Positions 15,999 to 25,651 are shown, counted from the stretch's first letter. The stretch: DNA of 64,000 nt from Roseivirga sp. BDSF3-8 (GCF_041449215.1 NZ_JBGNFV010000001.1:5101001-5165000); one strand, 5' to 3'. Made by a program: numbers and translations. The notes: a model not told the origin generated them from the letters alone.

Positions 15999-16880
15999 TT
16001 AAAGCTCAGAGGTGTCAATTAATTCATCAATTAGCGCATAGTGATCGGGATAGAGAGCTTTCATCCGGCTTTCCATGAGGGCATACACCATGTACTGCCT
16101 CTTAAACCCGCCTACGCAATGAACGAAATCATCGTGGACGGACGCTTCATGTATGAATCCGACCTGTTCTGGCGTATCGGGACTATCTGGAAACATGAAG
16201 GTGATCCCCTTTCCCTGGTCCTGACTCAGAAAGCGGAATAAAGACTGTTCGTAGACAGAATTGAAACCTCCGATATCGGTGAGTTTGGGTATAGTTTGGC
16301 TATTCGCATTGACAAAATTAAAAGCTTCGCTGGTGTAGGTCTTAAAAAACTCGAGGTCATTACCCCCGAGAATACCGGCATTGATGGCCGGTATAAACTC
16401 AAATTGCTCATTTAACCCCTGTAGATAGGCAGGAATGACTTCAAAATATTTATATACTTCACTATACTGAAAGGTATAGTGTGAGGTATAGGACTCTCTG
16501 TTTTGAGCTATCAGTGGCGCATTCGTAAGCCGTGCATCAAATGGCTTCCAGATAAAAATGTCACTGTCCACATGTAGGAAAGGCTCGGATTGTATACTGT
16601 AGGCATACAGCTTACCCAGCGCCCACAGGTCCGGGTGATACTCATTAAGCTCATCCAACACCACCCGCACTGAACGGTAGGGTAAGCCCAGTTTATCTAT
16701 CAGGATTTCCTTACCCATTTCATCAGTTACTATCTCCAGCTTTTCGTAATGTTCGCTGAGTAGCAGGCAACTGAGGGCCCATGAAATATAATTATATCGG
16801 CGATGAGGCCAGCCTCCGTGTAAGCGGGTGCCATCAGGCCGAAAAAAGGGTTTAGACCAGAAGCTTTGTACGATTTTCAA
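15999..16880 (-). CDS. GT-A-like glycosyltransferase family protein
   Basis: A 293-residue cytoplasmic protein starting MKIVQSFWSKPF. The fold cues are those of a nucleotide-diphospho-sugar transferase: an N-terminal segment with HGGWPHRRYNYISWALS, a strand KLEIVTDEMG, and a DxD-type motif in FLHVDSDIFIWKPF (residues 101-114), which in GT-A enzymes binds the metal-nucleotide complex. It resembles a Bacteroidota family annotated only as a domain of unknown function. A sugar-transfer or sugar-binding role in tailoring the cluster product is inferred from the DxD motif and from the GT1 and GT9 genes just upstream; the substrate is unknown. Confidence 0.55.
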   Translation of the reverse strand: MKIVQSFWSKPFFRPDGTRLHGGWPHRRYNYISWALSCLLLSEHYEKLEIVTDEMGKEILIDKLGLPYRSVRVVLDELNEYHPDLWALGKLYAYSIQSEPFLHVDSDIFIWKPFDARLTNAPLIAQNRESYTSHYTFQYSEVYKYFEVIPAYLQGLNEQFEFIPAINAGILGGNDLEFFKTYTSEAFNFVNANSQTIPKLTDIGGFNSVYEQSLFRFLSQDQGKGITFMFPDSPDTPEQVGFIHEASVHDDFVHCVGGFKRQYMVYALMESRMKALYPDHYALIDELIDTSEL

Positions 16881-16918
16881 TGTAAAAAGGAGTTAGTAGG
16901 CGTCATTGGAACAAAGAT

Positions 16919-17113
16919 TTAGTCTTCTATCGCCCAGCGCAGGCATTCGATGGCCCGCCGCCAGGCTTTTTTCTCGTCGAGTAAAAAACGCATTTCTACC
17001 TTATCGCGCATATACCAGGGTTTTTCCATATGCTGATCTATGGCCTTTTCCACCTGCATGAGTTTTCCCTGCAGGTGCTCGAGTTTTCCTTTCAGTTGGT
17101 CGGGAGATTTCAT
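16919..17113 (-). CDS. 64-residue helical, charged protein of unknown function
   Basis: A short, highly charged protein (MKSPDQLKGKLEHLQGKLMQ...) with a heptad-like first half and a Trp-containing second half (KPWYMRDKVEMRF, KAWRRAIECLRWAIED), likely an antiparallel helical pair. There is no signal peptide and no leader/core pattern of a modified peptide. It starts 3 bp after the stop of the GT9 gene and is followed after 38 bp by the GT-A-like gene, so its place in the operon supports it being real. It could be a small partner of a neighbouring enzyme. Confidence 0.55.
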   Translation of the reverse strand: MKSPDQLKGKLEHLQGKLMQVEKAIDQHMEKPWYMRDKVEMRFLLDEKKAWRRAIECLRWAIED

Positions 17114-17116
17114 AGG

Positions 17117-18016
17117 TCAGGCTAGGCTTGTGGGGCTTACAGATACTTCATTGGTTTCGAGGCTCAGAAGAGCGCTTTTCACCTCATCTACTTCAATAGA
17201 GGTCATGCATTCGATATTGTAGGGGCATGACTTTCCATCCAAAAACTCGTTGCAGGGCGCGCAGGGAAGGTTTTTAGAAATATTGATATTGTTCGCATGA
17301 CCGAAAATACCAGGAGAAGAATCGCCGAATAATACGACACCCGGTGTATGCACAGCACTACTCACATGAGCCAGAAAGGAGTCTACGCCTACAAATTTAT
17401 CACAGGCATTTACAATAGCCATTGCCTGCCGCACATCGGTTTTTCCGCGCAGATCCACTGCCCCTTCTACAAGCTGCTCGTCGCCCAGTCCTAACTGAAC
17501 AAATGTATGGTCAGGCATTTCTTTCACCAGCCGGTTCCACTTGTCTATAGTCCACATCTGGTTTACAGAGCAGCGGGAGGTAATATTGATGGCTACGGTA
17601 TTATCATAGTCGGCAAGTCTCTGCTGTGCAGCTTCAGTTTCACCTTGGGTCAGATGGACCTCTATCTGCTTGTCTGTAACCTCCGTGTCCATTATTTGCC
17701 CCATCATTTCCGTAGCATGTAACCGATAGGCATACAACGACCGGGTAAATACGGGCACATAAAACCTGCCTTTGCTCAATTTATACTTAATGAACTCAAG
17801 CGGATTTTCGATAAAGCGTGTACTGCGTATATCGTCTATATAAGGATTATGCTTTAGTATATCACGGAATATATCAAACAGAACATATACTATAATTCTC
17901 GCGTCAGGATTTTCATTTTTCATAGCCCTTATCGCAGGGGTAGCGAGCAAAATATCTCCCCCACCCTGTAGCATGAGCAACCTGATTTTTTCCTTTTTAT
18001 GAGCTGATCGGTTCAT
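17117..18016 (-). CDS. GT9-family (heptosyltransferase-like) glycosyltransferase
   Basis: A 299-residue GT-B enzyme. The N-terminal LLMLQGGGDILLATPAIRAM and VYVLFDIFRDIL segments match the GT9 opening motif, and the C-terminal FVGVDSFLAHVSSAVHTPGV with VLFGDSSP matches the donor-binding half of ADP-heptose:LPS heptosyltransferases. A Cys cluster CAPCNEFLDGKSCPYNIEC precedes the C-terminus, as in several GT9 relatives. In the bleomycin-type clusters a GT9-like enzyme attaches the first sugar to a peptide, so a similar role on the NRPS product is plausible. Its start overlaps the 3' end of the GT1-type gene by 20 bp, supporting coupled expression. Confidence 0.75.
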   Translation of the reverse strand: MNRSAHKKEKIRLLMLQGGGDILLATPAIRAMKNENPDARIIVYVLFDIFRDILKHNPYIDDIRSTRFIENPLEFIKYKLSKGRFYVPVFTRSLYAYRLHATEMMGQIMDTEVTDKQIEVHLTQGETEAAQQRLADYDNTVAINITSRCSVNQMWTIDKWNRLVKEMPDHTFVQLGLGDEQLVEGAVDLRGKTDVRQAMAIVNACDKFVGVDSFLAHVSSAVHTPGVVLFGDSSPGIFGHANNINISKNLPCAPCNEFLDGKSCPYNIECMTSIEVDEVKSALLSLETNEVSVSPTSLA

Positions 18017-19370
18017 TGTCTGCTTTTTCTTTTTTCACGTATCGATTCACAAACTCCAGGAGCTTTTCTTCATTTTCCGGGCGATCAAAGGCTTTTTGCA
18101 TCATTTTAGCCTTACGACGGAATGCAGGGTCCTTCAGCATATGAAGGACGGTATCTTCAAACTCTTCCGAAGTCATGCCGGCAGGATTCCGCATTACCCC
18201 GGCACCATGATATTGTAGCCTGGCGGCATTTCCCGGCTGGTCCAGATCGAAAGGAATCCCAAAGACGGGAACACTGAAATGCATGGCCTCACGAATAGAG
18301 CTACATCCGCAATGGCTTATAAACAGTGAGGCTGAACGAAGGACTGCTACCTGATCAACCCAGTGCACAACTTCTACATTTTCACCTGCCTGCTTTTGGT
18401 AGCGGCCGGCCTCATCCTTATCAGAAACCTGCATGATGCCATATAGCTCCGGCCTGGTTTTCATGAGACTCAGAAAGGCTTGACAGAGCCTTTCCCTTTC
18501 GGCAGCATACCGCTCTCCGGTAACTATGTTACCGAATGACATATAGATGAGCTTTTTCTCTCCTGTATATTTCTCTGAAAAGTGGTTGCTTTCCGAGTGG
18601 TGGTGCGACTTTCCGGTAAATCCACCCACATACCGGCGCTGACCCGTTTCCCCTTTAGAACTGAATTCAAATTCCGGGGGGAAGAGAACTACTTCAGGGA
18701 TAGAAAGCTTATAGCCAAACTCCTGCCACCTGAGTTCGGTACCCGTCCCGGCAATCTGTTTTCGCAGTTTACGGCTGTCTGAAAACCAATAGTCCCATAG
18801 TCGTTTACGATACATTCGGTTCCACTTCTTTTTCGCCTCCTTTTCATCCTGTCGGGATGGCGGATCTGCAGGGATATAATCGGTGGTTACCGGAGGTATA
18901 CCAGCCACAGCCTCATCAGAAAGTATACAATTGATACCTGCCAGAGGCACATCTGCCTCTAGTAAAGGCAAGGCATAAGCCCACATGAATAGCTGGTCCA
19001 GGAATATGAGATCAGGACTTTCCCGGCATACCCAGGCGGCAAGGTCCTCCTTCATTTTTTGTTCCAGCCGCTGATGGGCCTCATTATCCAGCTTCATCCT
19101 GAGCCGGATAAGCCTGAGCGGCTTCAGCATTTTCATTTTCTGCTGTGCCTTTTGTACCCGGGCCTCATTTTCCTTTTGCAGGCTTGCTTCCAATGCTTCA
19201 TCATACCCAAAAACCTGGAAGCGAAACCCCCACTTTTCCACCAGTTGGCGGTAGGGTTCTATCCCCAGGTAGGTTATATCATGACCGGCCTCCCTCAGCA
19301 GGCTTGCCGCCCCTAAGCTGGCGCGGTAGGCACTATTTTCGGAAAACATGATAAATACGATATGAGCCAT
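17997..19370 (-). CDS. GT1-type (UGT/MGT-like) glycosyltransferase
   Basis: A 457-residue GT-B glycosyltransferase. The N-terminus MAHIVFIMFSENSAYRASLG opens an acceptor-binding Rossmann half; the C-terminal half carries the donor signature LFISHCGCSSIREAMHFSVP followed by PFDLDQPGNAARL, with the H, E, D/Q residues that contact the nucleotide sugar in macrolide and UGT-type enzymes. Likely attaches a sugar to the cluster product in the cytoplasm. It follows the second SGNH-like gene after 7 bp and overlaps the GT9 gene. No sugar-biosynthesis genes are in the window, so the donor probably comes from primary metabolism or genes further away. Confidence 0.8.
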   Translation of the reverse strand: MAHIVFIMFSENSAYRASLGAASLLREAGHDITYLGIEPYRQLVEKWGFRFQVFGYDEALEASLQKENEARVQKAQQKMKMLKPLRLIRLRMKLDNEAHQRLEQKMKEDLAAWVCRESPDLIFLDQLFMWAYALPLLEADVPLAGINCILSDEAVAGIPPVTTDYIPADPPSRQDEKEAKKKWNRMYRKRLWDYWFSDSRKLRKQIAGTGTELRWQEFGYKLSIPEVVLFPPEFEFSSKGETGQRRYVGGFTGKSHHHSESNHFSEKYTGEKKLIYMSFGNIVTGERYAAERERLCQAFLSLMKTRPELYGIMQVSDKDEAGRYQKQAGENVEVVHWVDQVAVLRSASLFISHCGCSSIREAMHFSVPVFGIPFDLDQPGNAARLQYHGAGVMRNPAGMTSEEFEDTVLHMLKDPAFRRKAKMMQKAFDRPENEEKLLEFVNRYVKKEKADNEPISS

Positions 19371-19377
19371 TGCAGAA

Positions 19378-21426
19378 TTACTTTTGCTCTAGTGTAAACT
19401 GGTGAATCTTACCATACAGAGGGTGCAGGTTATCCATTAGCCATTCAGACATTGCTTCCACATCATCACCTTCATACTGAGGGGTATATCGATAGGCTGG
19501 CCACTCTATAGAAATAACGCTTACATCGGGGACAAACACGTCAGCAGGTATATCAAAGCGATGGGTGGACCAGCACTCCTCAGCATCGAAGGCAGCAACG
19601 GGATTTCCATTGACCAATACACGGACTGTACCGGCAATGCCTTCCGGCAGTTTGAGGGTAATGGAGGCTGAGGCACTTTCATGCCCGGTAGTGACGGCAT
19701 AAAACCGGGTGTGCTTCTCGCGTGAGGTATAGGCTTGCCCATCGAGGGTGGCCGTCAAATAAGACTCTCTGAAAAGATAAGGGTCAAGTAAATCTATGCG
19801 TCCGTTTTTAAAACTATGCTCCCGCAGCCTGAGGGTTTTGATATGATCTTCCAGGTCCTTGCCCTTTACTTTTAGTTCATCAAGCATAGCTTGCACCAGC
19901 TTCAGGTCCAGGACCTTTTCTTCCACCAGTATCCGTCCGAAATATATATTGAGTTCTTCTATGCTCTTGATCTTACGGTATGCCGAGGTGAGGTATTTAG
20001 GCATATTTCTGTTTACCATGTCCACGTATTGGGTCATAAACTCTTCTGCACGATCAAAATGCTTTATGGCCTGTGCGGTATGGTACCGGATCACTTCAGG
20101 AGACTGGTCCAGGTGGGCATTGTACATAGCAGACATAAGGTGAGCAATACCCTTATACCGGGATTCGGAGCGAGGAATGATCTCAAAGGCTTGTTCGTAA
20201 GAAACCTCTTTATCGTATAAGGTGCGAATGACTTCTTTAGATAAATGAGCCGCTACCAGACGAAGGGCGTTATCATCGAAGTGGCAGTAGTCAAGGAAAA
20301 TACTCCGGTCGGGCATGTTACCGGGAAAATGCATTTTTAGCAATGCAGGCAGATCAATAAGGGTAAAGTTTTCCTTCTGCCCCAGTTCAAGCACCTGTTC
20401 GCGCAATACGGTGTGCGTGCCGGGTACAGGTGACATACGATACATGATGGTATCGCGGCCATCGAGCAGGGCCTGCAGCGCTTCTTCGTGCTTTTCTTCT
20501 ATTAAGTAACTCTCCGCCAATACCCTGTAGCCTGCCGTATTGGACTTGTTCAGGGATATTAGTTCTGTAGCGGCCTCCCGGGCTTCCTTCACCTTATTTT
20601 GTGCCAGCGCTTTTTCGGCCACCTCTTTCAGTTGCATCCACTGTTCGGTCTCACCCCGGGGCCACAGCAGGCCCTGTCCGTTTATGTCCAGGTGCCAGTC
20701 TTTGAGGTTAAATTCCGGGATGACAAATATTATGGGAAGTTCCAGTTCCTTGAGAAGCAACAAGTAATCGTAGGCTATCTCCCTGATCTTACTTTGAAAA
20801 ATAGGATCGATCTCATCGAACCTTTTGCCCTCCGTCACTGCCTTGTATATGGCGCGGATGTCTTCCTCACTTAGTTGCATCTGAAAGCCTGATAGCCAGT
20901 TGTTACCGGCAAAAACTACAAGAGCATCCGGGCTTAACCGCAGGCTGGCCCGGGTCACCTGACGTAGTTCATGAATATCGATACCGATCTTGGACAGGTC
21001 TACTATCTCCAGGCTGTCTTTACCAAGTAGCTTATTCACCGCTTGCTCCGCCAGCAAAGCCGGGCGGTAATGGTGTTCATAGAAAAAGCCGCTTGCGACT
21101 GATTCGCCCAGATAGACCACTCTTTTATCAGTATGCTTTGGCCTGATGATATCCCGGTCGATCCAGGTATCGAAATCGTTCCTCATACTTTCATCACGCT
21201 GAAAGTATACCTCCCCGTCAGCAATAATTTCTTTCCAGATACCGATGTGTCCGTTCTCCGATTGAGCCTCGTCATACGGCAAAGAGCCTGCCTCGGCCGA
21301 TTCCGCAAAATTCAGCTTTTCGCGGAGCGACTTACCTTTTGCCTCATCCATAGATGCAGAGCGGTAAAGGTTTTGGGCATACTCAGCAGCCACGCTTTTT
21401 AAGTCTTCCTGGGGTCTCTTACTCAT
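19378..21426 (-). CDS. SGNH-fold hydrolase-like protein with TPR insert, paralogue B
   Basis: A 682-residue cytoplasmic protein, paralogous along its whole length to the gene just upstream. The SGNH blocks are recognisable: RVVYLGESVASGF (block I with GES, Ser109), DALVVFAGNNW (residues 168-177, GNN in place of the usual GxND), and FLDYCHF further on (D and H spacing of block V). Between them lies a TPR-like helical insert (around KEAREAATELISLNKSNTAG). The C-terminal 110 residues look like a beta-sandwich (VRVLVNGNPVAAFDAEE). SGNH enzymes hydrolyse or transfer acyl/acetyl groups; an esterase or acyltransferase role on the peptide is inferred. It overlaps its paralogue by 4 nt. Confidence 0.65.
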   Translation of the reverse strand: MSKRPQEDLKSVAAEYAQNLYRSASMDEAKGKSLREKLNFAESAEAGSLPYDEAQSENGHIGIWKEIIADGEVYFQRDESMRNDFDTWIDRDIIRPKHTDKRVVYLGESVASGFFYEHHYRPALLAEQAVNKLLGKDSLEIVDLSKIGIDIHELRQVTRASLRLSPDALVVFAGNNWLSGFQMQLSEEDIRAIYKAVTEGKRFDEIDPIFQSKIREIAYDYLLLLKELELPIIFVIPEFNLKDWHLDINGQGLLWPRGETEQWMQLKEVAEKALAQNKVKEAREAATELISLNKSNTAGYRVLAESYLIEEKHEEALQALLDGRDTIMYRMSPVPGTHTVLREQVLELGQKENFTLIDLPALLKMHFPGNMPDRSIFLDYCHFDDNALRLVAAHLSKEVIRTLYDKEVSYEQAFEIIPRSESRYKGIAHLMSAMYNAHLDQSPEVIRYHTAQAIKHFDRAEEFMTQYVDMVNRNMPKYLTSAYRKIKSIEELNIYFGRILVEEKVLDLKLVQAMLDELKVKGKDLEDHIKTLRLREHSFKNGRIDLLDPYLFRESYLTATLDGQAYTSREKHTRFYAVTTGHESASASITLKLPEGIAGTVRVLVNGNPVAAFDAEECWSTHRFDIPADVFVPDVSVISIEWPAYRYTPQYEGDDVEAMSEWLMDNLHPLYGKIHQFTLEQK

Positions 21427-23519
21427 GACTGTAGTTCTTCTTTACTAAGTTGGGGTTTCGTTTGGCAGGGATAGTCTCTCCGGCGGTACAGGCGTATACT
21501 GTCTATGGTACCGAATCGGGCTATGAAGGATTCTGAGAGGTAATTTTGCGCCTCTAACCCATCAGACAGGTCCGTTCGGTAAGTGAAATGCAGATTCGTG
21601 GGCCACTCAATCGATATGGCGTTATAGTTGCTCTCAATCAGGCCCGGATCCAAGGGTACCTTCAGAGTAGTCCATGTGGTGGTGGCAGGGTGACTCGCTA
21701 TTTCCTTACCGTTTAGTTTGATGATAAAGACAGAGGCCGTTTCCGCTTCCTTCTCTGCACGCAGGCAAACTTTGAGGGTAAAGCGGTCGGATGCTTCCGT
21801 GAACACATCCTGTAAGAAATAAAAAACAGACTCTCCGGATATGGCTGCGTACCCATTATCTGCCTCAAATGGACTGAAGGACGAATCAAAATACTGCGAG
21901 TCCATCAGGTCGTACTCATCTTCCAGTATCTCCAGTCCTTTGGCCTCAGCTACCAATACCTCCCCGTGGTAGTGCTCGCCGGCCTTATCCAGCGCATCAC
22001 GCATGGCATAAAGGAGGTCAATATCTTTTATGCTCTCATGGTAGTCATGCCAGTAAATATAGGGTTTGAATGTCTCAATCTGATTTAGCCTTTTGAACCA
22101 TGAGGTGAGGTACTTGGGCACCGGACAAAAGGTCATATTAATATAGCCCTTCATAAACTCCCTGGCAGAGGCCGATAATTCAGCCGCTATTTGGCAATGA
22201 TAGGAGATGACTTCATGCGACTGATCAAAATGGGCGTTAAGAATGGCTGCTAACAGATGGCCTGTTCCTTCTTCTTCAGCCGTGGGCAGGGGGCTGGATG
22301 CGTATAGCGTATCCACATCGGTTTCTTTGCCGGCTATCGTATGCAAAACCTGTCTGGCTACCGCACTCATAGCAATTCGGATGCCTTTAGGCGAAAGGTG
22401 ACAATAGTCTACGAAGAGTTCTTTTCCCGGTACACCGGACTCGCTCCACCGGACCAATATATCGGGTAGCGAAATGATCTGTACAGCTTCGGCGTCCTGT
22501 CTGATCGTCTTTTCAATGCAGTTGAATATCCTGGCTGAGGAGGTAAACCGGCACATACCTGTTTCCCTGGCCTGATCAAACCATTCTATGGCCCGGGCGG
22601 CATTACCTTCTCTCATGGCACACTGACCGGCGAGCTCGTAGCCAAAAGGGTGAATAGGCTGAATTTCAATAAGCTGCCTAGCTATTTCAGATGCCTGGAC
22701 AGGCTCGTCGTCTATACTTTTTAACTTCCTTATTAGCTTGTTCCATTCTTCTGTTTCCGTAGTGGGCCAGAGCAGGTTATCACGCTTGATTTCACCCTCC
22801 CAGTCCTTCAGGTTATAGCCGGGAAGTATATATGTGACGGGCACACCGGCTTTACTTACCTTCTCCATCTGGCTCACCAGTGCAGAGGCCATATCTGTGA
22901 GCCTGCCTTCTACCACCTTTTTGATCCTATGGTATTTGTCCGGCTCATTCAGCGCATGGACAATCTCCAAAAGCTCAGTTTCACTCAGGCTTGCATGAGC
23001 CTGAGGCAGCCAGTTATTTCCGGCAAATACGACCACCGCATCAGGCGATAACCGGGGGCTTTTCTCGAGCAGTTCGATCAGTTCATCCAGCCCGAGGCCT
23101 AGCCTGGCCAGGTCCAGTACTTCCAGGTCCTTTGCTTCGGCATCGAGAATTCCCTGTAGTACGTAAGCAGGACGATAATGCCTGTCGAAAAGGAAGCCGC
23201 TTGCCACTGATTCTCCGATAAAAAGGATACGCTTCTTATTTGAAGTCAGCGGGAAACTTTCCATATCATGCCACATATGGAATTGCCTGTTCCAATCCGG
23301 GTTTCTTACCATTTGGTCACCCTGCTGTTGCCACACGCCAAGCTGAAAGGGGCTTTCGGCTGTATCCTCATCCCTGGCCTCTATTTCTTCCTCAGGTTGA
23401 GGCACTTCGGGAAATAATTGCCGGTACAGCGAGGTGGCTTCACCATACTGCTCCCTGTACAACAAATCAGCCAGTCTTCCCGCCTGTTCTTTATTAGCGT
23501 TTTGGGGTCTTTCCGCCAT
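21423..23519 (-). CDS. SGNH-fold hydrolase-like protein with TPR insert, paralogue A
   Basis: A 698-residue protein with the same layout as the next gene: variable N-terminal 90 residues, block I in RILFIGESVASGF (GES at 102-104), block III in AVVVFAGNNW (GNN at 167-169), a TPR-like segment at about 280-325, block V in FVDYCHLSPKG (D371, H374), a helical middle and a C-terminal beta-rich domain (for example FIIKLNGKEIASHPATTTW). The conserved RPAY/RPALL and NLKDW segments between the paralogues suggest shared substrate recognition. Tandem duplication with conserved catalytic blocks but diverged termini suggests two related acyl-transfer or de-acylation steps, or a heterodimer. Its start overlaps the carbamoyltransferase stop by one base. 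Confidence 0.65.
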   Translation of the reverse strand: MAERPQNANKEQAGRLADLLYREQYGEATSLYRQLFPEVPQPEEEIEARDEDTAESPFQLGVWQQQGDQMVRNPDWNRQFHMWHDMESFPLTSNKKRILFIGESVASGFLFDRHYRPAYVLQGILDAEAKDLEVLDLARLGLGLDELIELLEKSPRLSPDAVVVFAGNNWLPQAHASLSETELLEIVHALNEPDKYHRIKKVVEGRLTDMASALVSQMEKVSKAGVPVTYILPGYNLKDWEGEIKRDNLLWPTTETEEWNKLIRKLKSIDDEPVQASEIARQLIEIQPIHPFGYELAGQCAMREGNAARAIEWFDQARETGMCRFTSSARIFNCIEKTIRQDAEAVQIISLPDILVRWSESGVPGKELFVDYCHLSPKGIRIAMSAVARQVLHTIAGKETDVDTLYASSPLPTAEEEGTGHLLAAILNAHFDQSHEVISYHCQIAAELSASAREFMKGYINMTFCPVPKYLTSWFKRLNQIETFKPYIYWHDYHESIKDIDLLYAMRDALDKAGEHYHGEVLVAEAKGLEILEDEYDLMDSQYFDSSFSPFEADNGYAAISGESVFYFLQDVFTEASDRFTLKVCLRAEKEAETASVFIIKLNGKEIASHPATTTWTTLKVPLDPGLIESNYNAISIEWPTNLHFTYRTDLSDGLEAQNYLSESFIARFGTIDSIRLYRRRDYPCQTKPQLSKEELQS

Positions 23520-25651
23520 TACTGCACCTGATTTTCAAGTTCTTTAATTGATTCCCCCGCCGTAGCCTCTTTATCTTTTGACTTGGAAATGATAAAATTC
23601 TCTATCACGAGGTAGTCCATTTCCGTTTCATAAAAAAGGTCAAGCGCTTCTTCGGGCCGCTCTACTATGGGCATGCCTTTTTTGTTAAAAGAGGTATTGA
23701 GCATCACTGACACGCCGGTCTCTTCCTTGAAGGCCCGGAGCAAACCATAATACCTTGGGCTCCAGTCGGGGGTAACCGTTTGCACTCTGCAGCTATTATC
23801 TTTGTGTACAATGCTTTTTAGCTTATCACGGTATTCATCCCTGATCTGATCTACCAGTATCATGTAGGGGCTTTCGTATCCGTATTTAAAATACTCAGCT
23901 ACATCTTCAGCAGGCACGGAGGGAGCAAAGGGCCGGAAATCTTCTCTGAACTTTATGCGGGCATTGATAAAATCTCTTTTGGCCGGGTCTCTGGGGTCGG
24001 CCAGAATGCTTCTGCGCCCAAGGGCACGGGGCCCGAACTCGCAGCCTTGCTGAAACCATCCCAGTACATTTCCTTCGGCGATCAGACGGGCAGCCGTACG
24101 GAGGTAATCCTCATCCTGTACAAATGAGACCCGGTAACTTTGTAATCCCTGCTGAAGTGCCTCACTCAGGCCCGCCCAATCTACAGACATCATAAACTGC
24201 TCCAAGGCCTCTTCATTATTTACAGTGAATCTGTACTGAAAATCATCGTCCTGGAAAAGGTATGGCCGCAGCACTCCCAGATAAAGGTCTTTTTCGGACA
24301 CAGTCACCGAGGTATGTGACAGGGAATCAGCTTTTTCCAAGACAGCCACCTCGTTTTCACTCACCACTACCTGCCGGAATCCATAGTCTGATACATTGAA
24401 ACTTACTGCCACATTCGCCTGGCGGGTATAGGATGGCAATAGTTTAAAAAACTGATCGAGGATGTCTTTACGAAGGCCAGGGTCATGTTTTGGAAGGTAG
24501 TTGTCGAGAGCTTCCTGCACCTCTTCCAGGGGGTAGGAAATACCAAAACAGGTAGAGCCATCATGCTCCTGCCGCTCCTCTTTCATAACCTCGAGCCAGC
24601 CATAATAGGCACAGCCAAGCGCGATACCATTATCACCGGCTGCAGGCTGCATATACAGGTTTTTAATGGGGGTTTCCCGGATGATACGGGCATTGGCCAC
24701 CGCATTGAGGGCCACCCCTCCTGCATAGCAAAGATTTTCATGGCCATTGTACTCATAGCGGGCATTGACCAGGTAAATAAGAGCCCGCTCGGTCTCACGC
24801 TGTACCCAATAGGCTATATCAGCGTAATATTGAAAGTTCTCTCTGAACTCGGCATAGCTTCGGGCCGGGCGCTTAAACTTGCCCATCCAGTCATAATTCA
24901 CGAATACCCGCCCATCTTTAAGCTCATATATTTCATCATAATAGATACCCGGTCTGCCGTATGGACCTAAGCCCATAAGCTTGCCTACATCCATCATATT
25001 ACCGAAGCAGTAGTTACTGGCGGCGTTATACACATTCCCGATACTATGGCGTGACCCATCGGGATACATCGGGTAGTTACGACGATAGTAGGCAGCATCG
25101 GAGAAGTCCTTATAAAGACCGGTGCAGGCCTTGCCATCGTAGGCATAATAGCTGTCTTTTTCCCAGAAAAGGTGAGCCAGGCCTGTTTTTTCTATAACCT
25201 CCCTGTCCGGAATAAAGGCATCCTGCAGATCCATGCATTCGTCATAGGGGTTCCCCATGCCATCTACTATCAGGATATTACAGTTATCAAACCCGGACGT
25301 ACCTATGCAACTGTAGGCATGGGCCAGGTGGTGGGAAATAGTAACGATAGGGATGCTGCCTTTTTCAGAAAACAACCTTTCTCCATCATAGTAGTCACTA
25401 CCGTATTTAAAATTGCCGAGTGTGGCATTTTGTACTATCAGCGAAACATCATCAATGGTAATGCCCTCTGCCCTCAGGCAATACTCGATGGCGGCGTTGT
25501 CATTACCCCCGTCATGTTTTTGGCGGGTAATACGTTCTTTCTCAATAGCAACACACACCTTGCCATCTTTTAACAGGCAGGATGACCCATCGTGAGACAG
25601 GCCGGTTCCGAGAATATATATTGGTTTTTTTGGCATGTTTAGAATTTCCAT
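23519..25651 (-). CDS. Carbamoyltransferase (NodU/CmcH/TobZ family) with inserted domain
   Basis: A 710-residue member of the O-carbamoyltransferase family, about 120 residues longer than usual. The N-terminal Kae1-like half has LSHDGSSCLLKDG, the metal-binding ISHHLAHAYSC and VDGMGNPYDE; the C-terminal YrdC-like half has GNVLGWFQQGCEFGPRALGRRSIL and NTSFNKKGMPIVERP. The enzyme makes carbamoyl-AMP from carbamoyl phosphate and ATP and transfers the carbamoyl group to a hydroxyl or amine. Between the halves (about residues 380-515) lies extra sequence with a KLLPSYTRQANVAVSFNVSD and SVTVSEKDLYLGVL pattern, which reminds me of an SCP2-like fold. Start is either here or at the ATG giving MPKKPIY (25636). 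The 517-residue fusion gene ends 28 bp upstream. Confidence 0.85.
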   Translation of the reverse strand: MEILNMPKKPIYILGTGLSHDGSSCLLKDGKVCVAIEKERITRQKHDGGNDNAAIEYCLRAEGITIDDVSLIVQNATLGNFKYGSDYYDGERLFSEKGSIPIVTISHHLAHAYSCIGTSGFDNCNILIVDGMGNPYDECMDLQDAFIPDREVIEKTGLAHLFWEKDSYYAYDGKACTGLYKDFSDAAYYRRNYPMYPDGSRHSIGNVYNAASNYCFGNMMDVGKLMGLGPYGRPGIYYDEIYELKDGRVFVNYDWMGKFKRPARSYAEFRENFQYYADIAYWVQRETERALIYLVNARYEYNGHENLCYAGGVALNAVANARIIRETPIKNLYMQPAAGDNGIALGCAYYGWLEVMKEERQEHDGSTCFGISYPLEEVQEALDNYLPKHDPGLRKDILDQFFKLLPSYTRQANVAVSFNVSDYGFRQVVVSENEVAVLEKADSLSHTSVTVSEKDLYLGVLRPYLFQDDDFQYRFTVNNEEALEQFMMSVDWAGLSEALQQGLQSYRVSFVQDEDYLRTAARLIAEGNVLGWFQQGCEFGPRALGRRSILADPRDPAKRDFINARIKFREDFRPFAPSVPAEDVAEYFKYGYESPYMILVDQIRDEYRDKLKSIVHKDNSCRVQTVTPDWSPRYYGLLRAFKEETGVSVMLNTSFNKKGMPIVERPEEALDLFYETEMDYLVIENFIISKSKDKEATAGESIKELENQVQ

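Noticed and set aside
16919-17113. The 64-residue ORF as a lanthipeptide precursor for the LanC-like protein
   Set aside because: It is a charged helical protein with one Cys and no leader/core layout. The LanC-like protein lacks zinc ligands and no dehydratase is encoded nearby.
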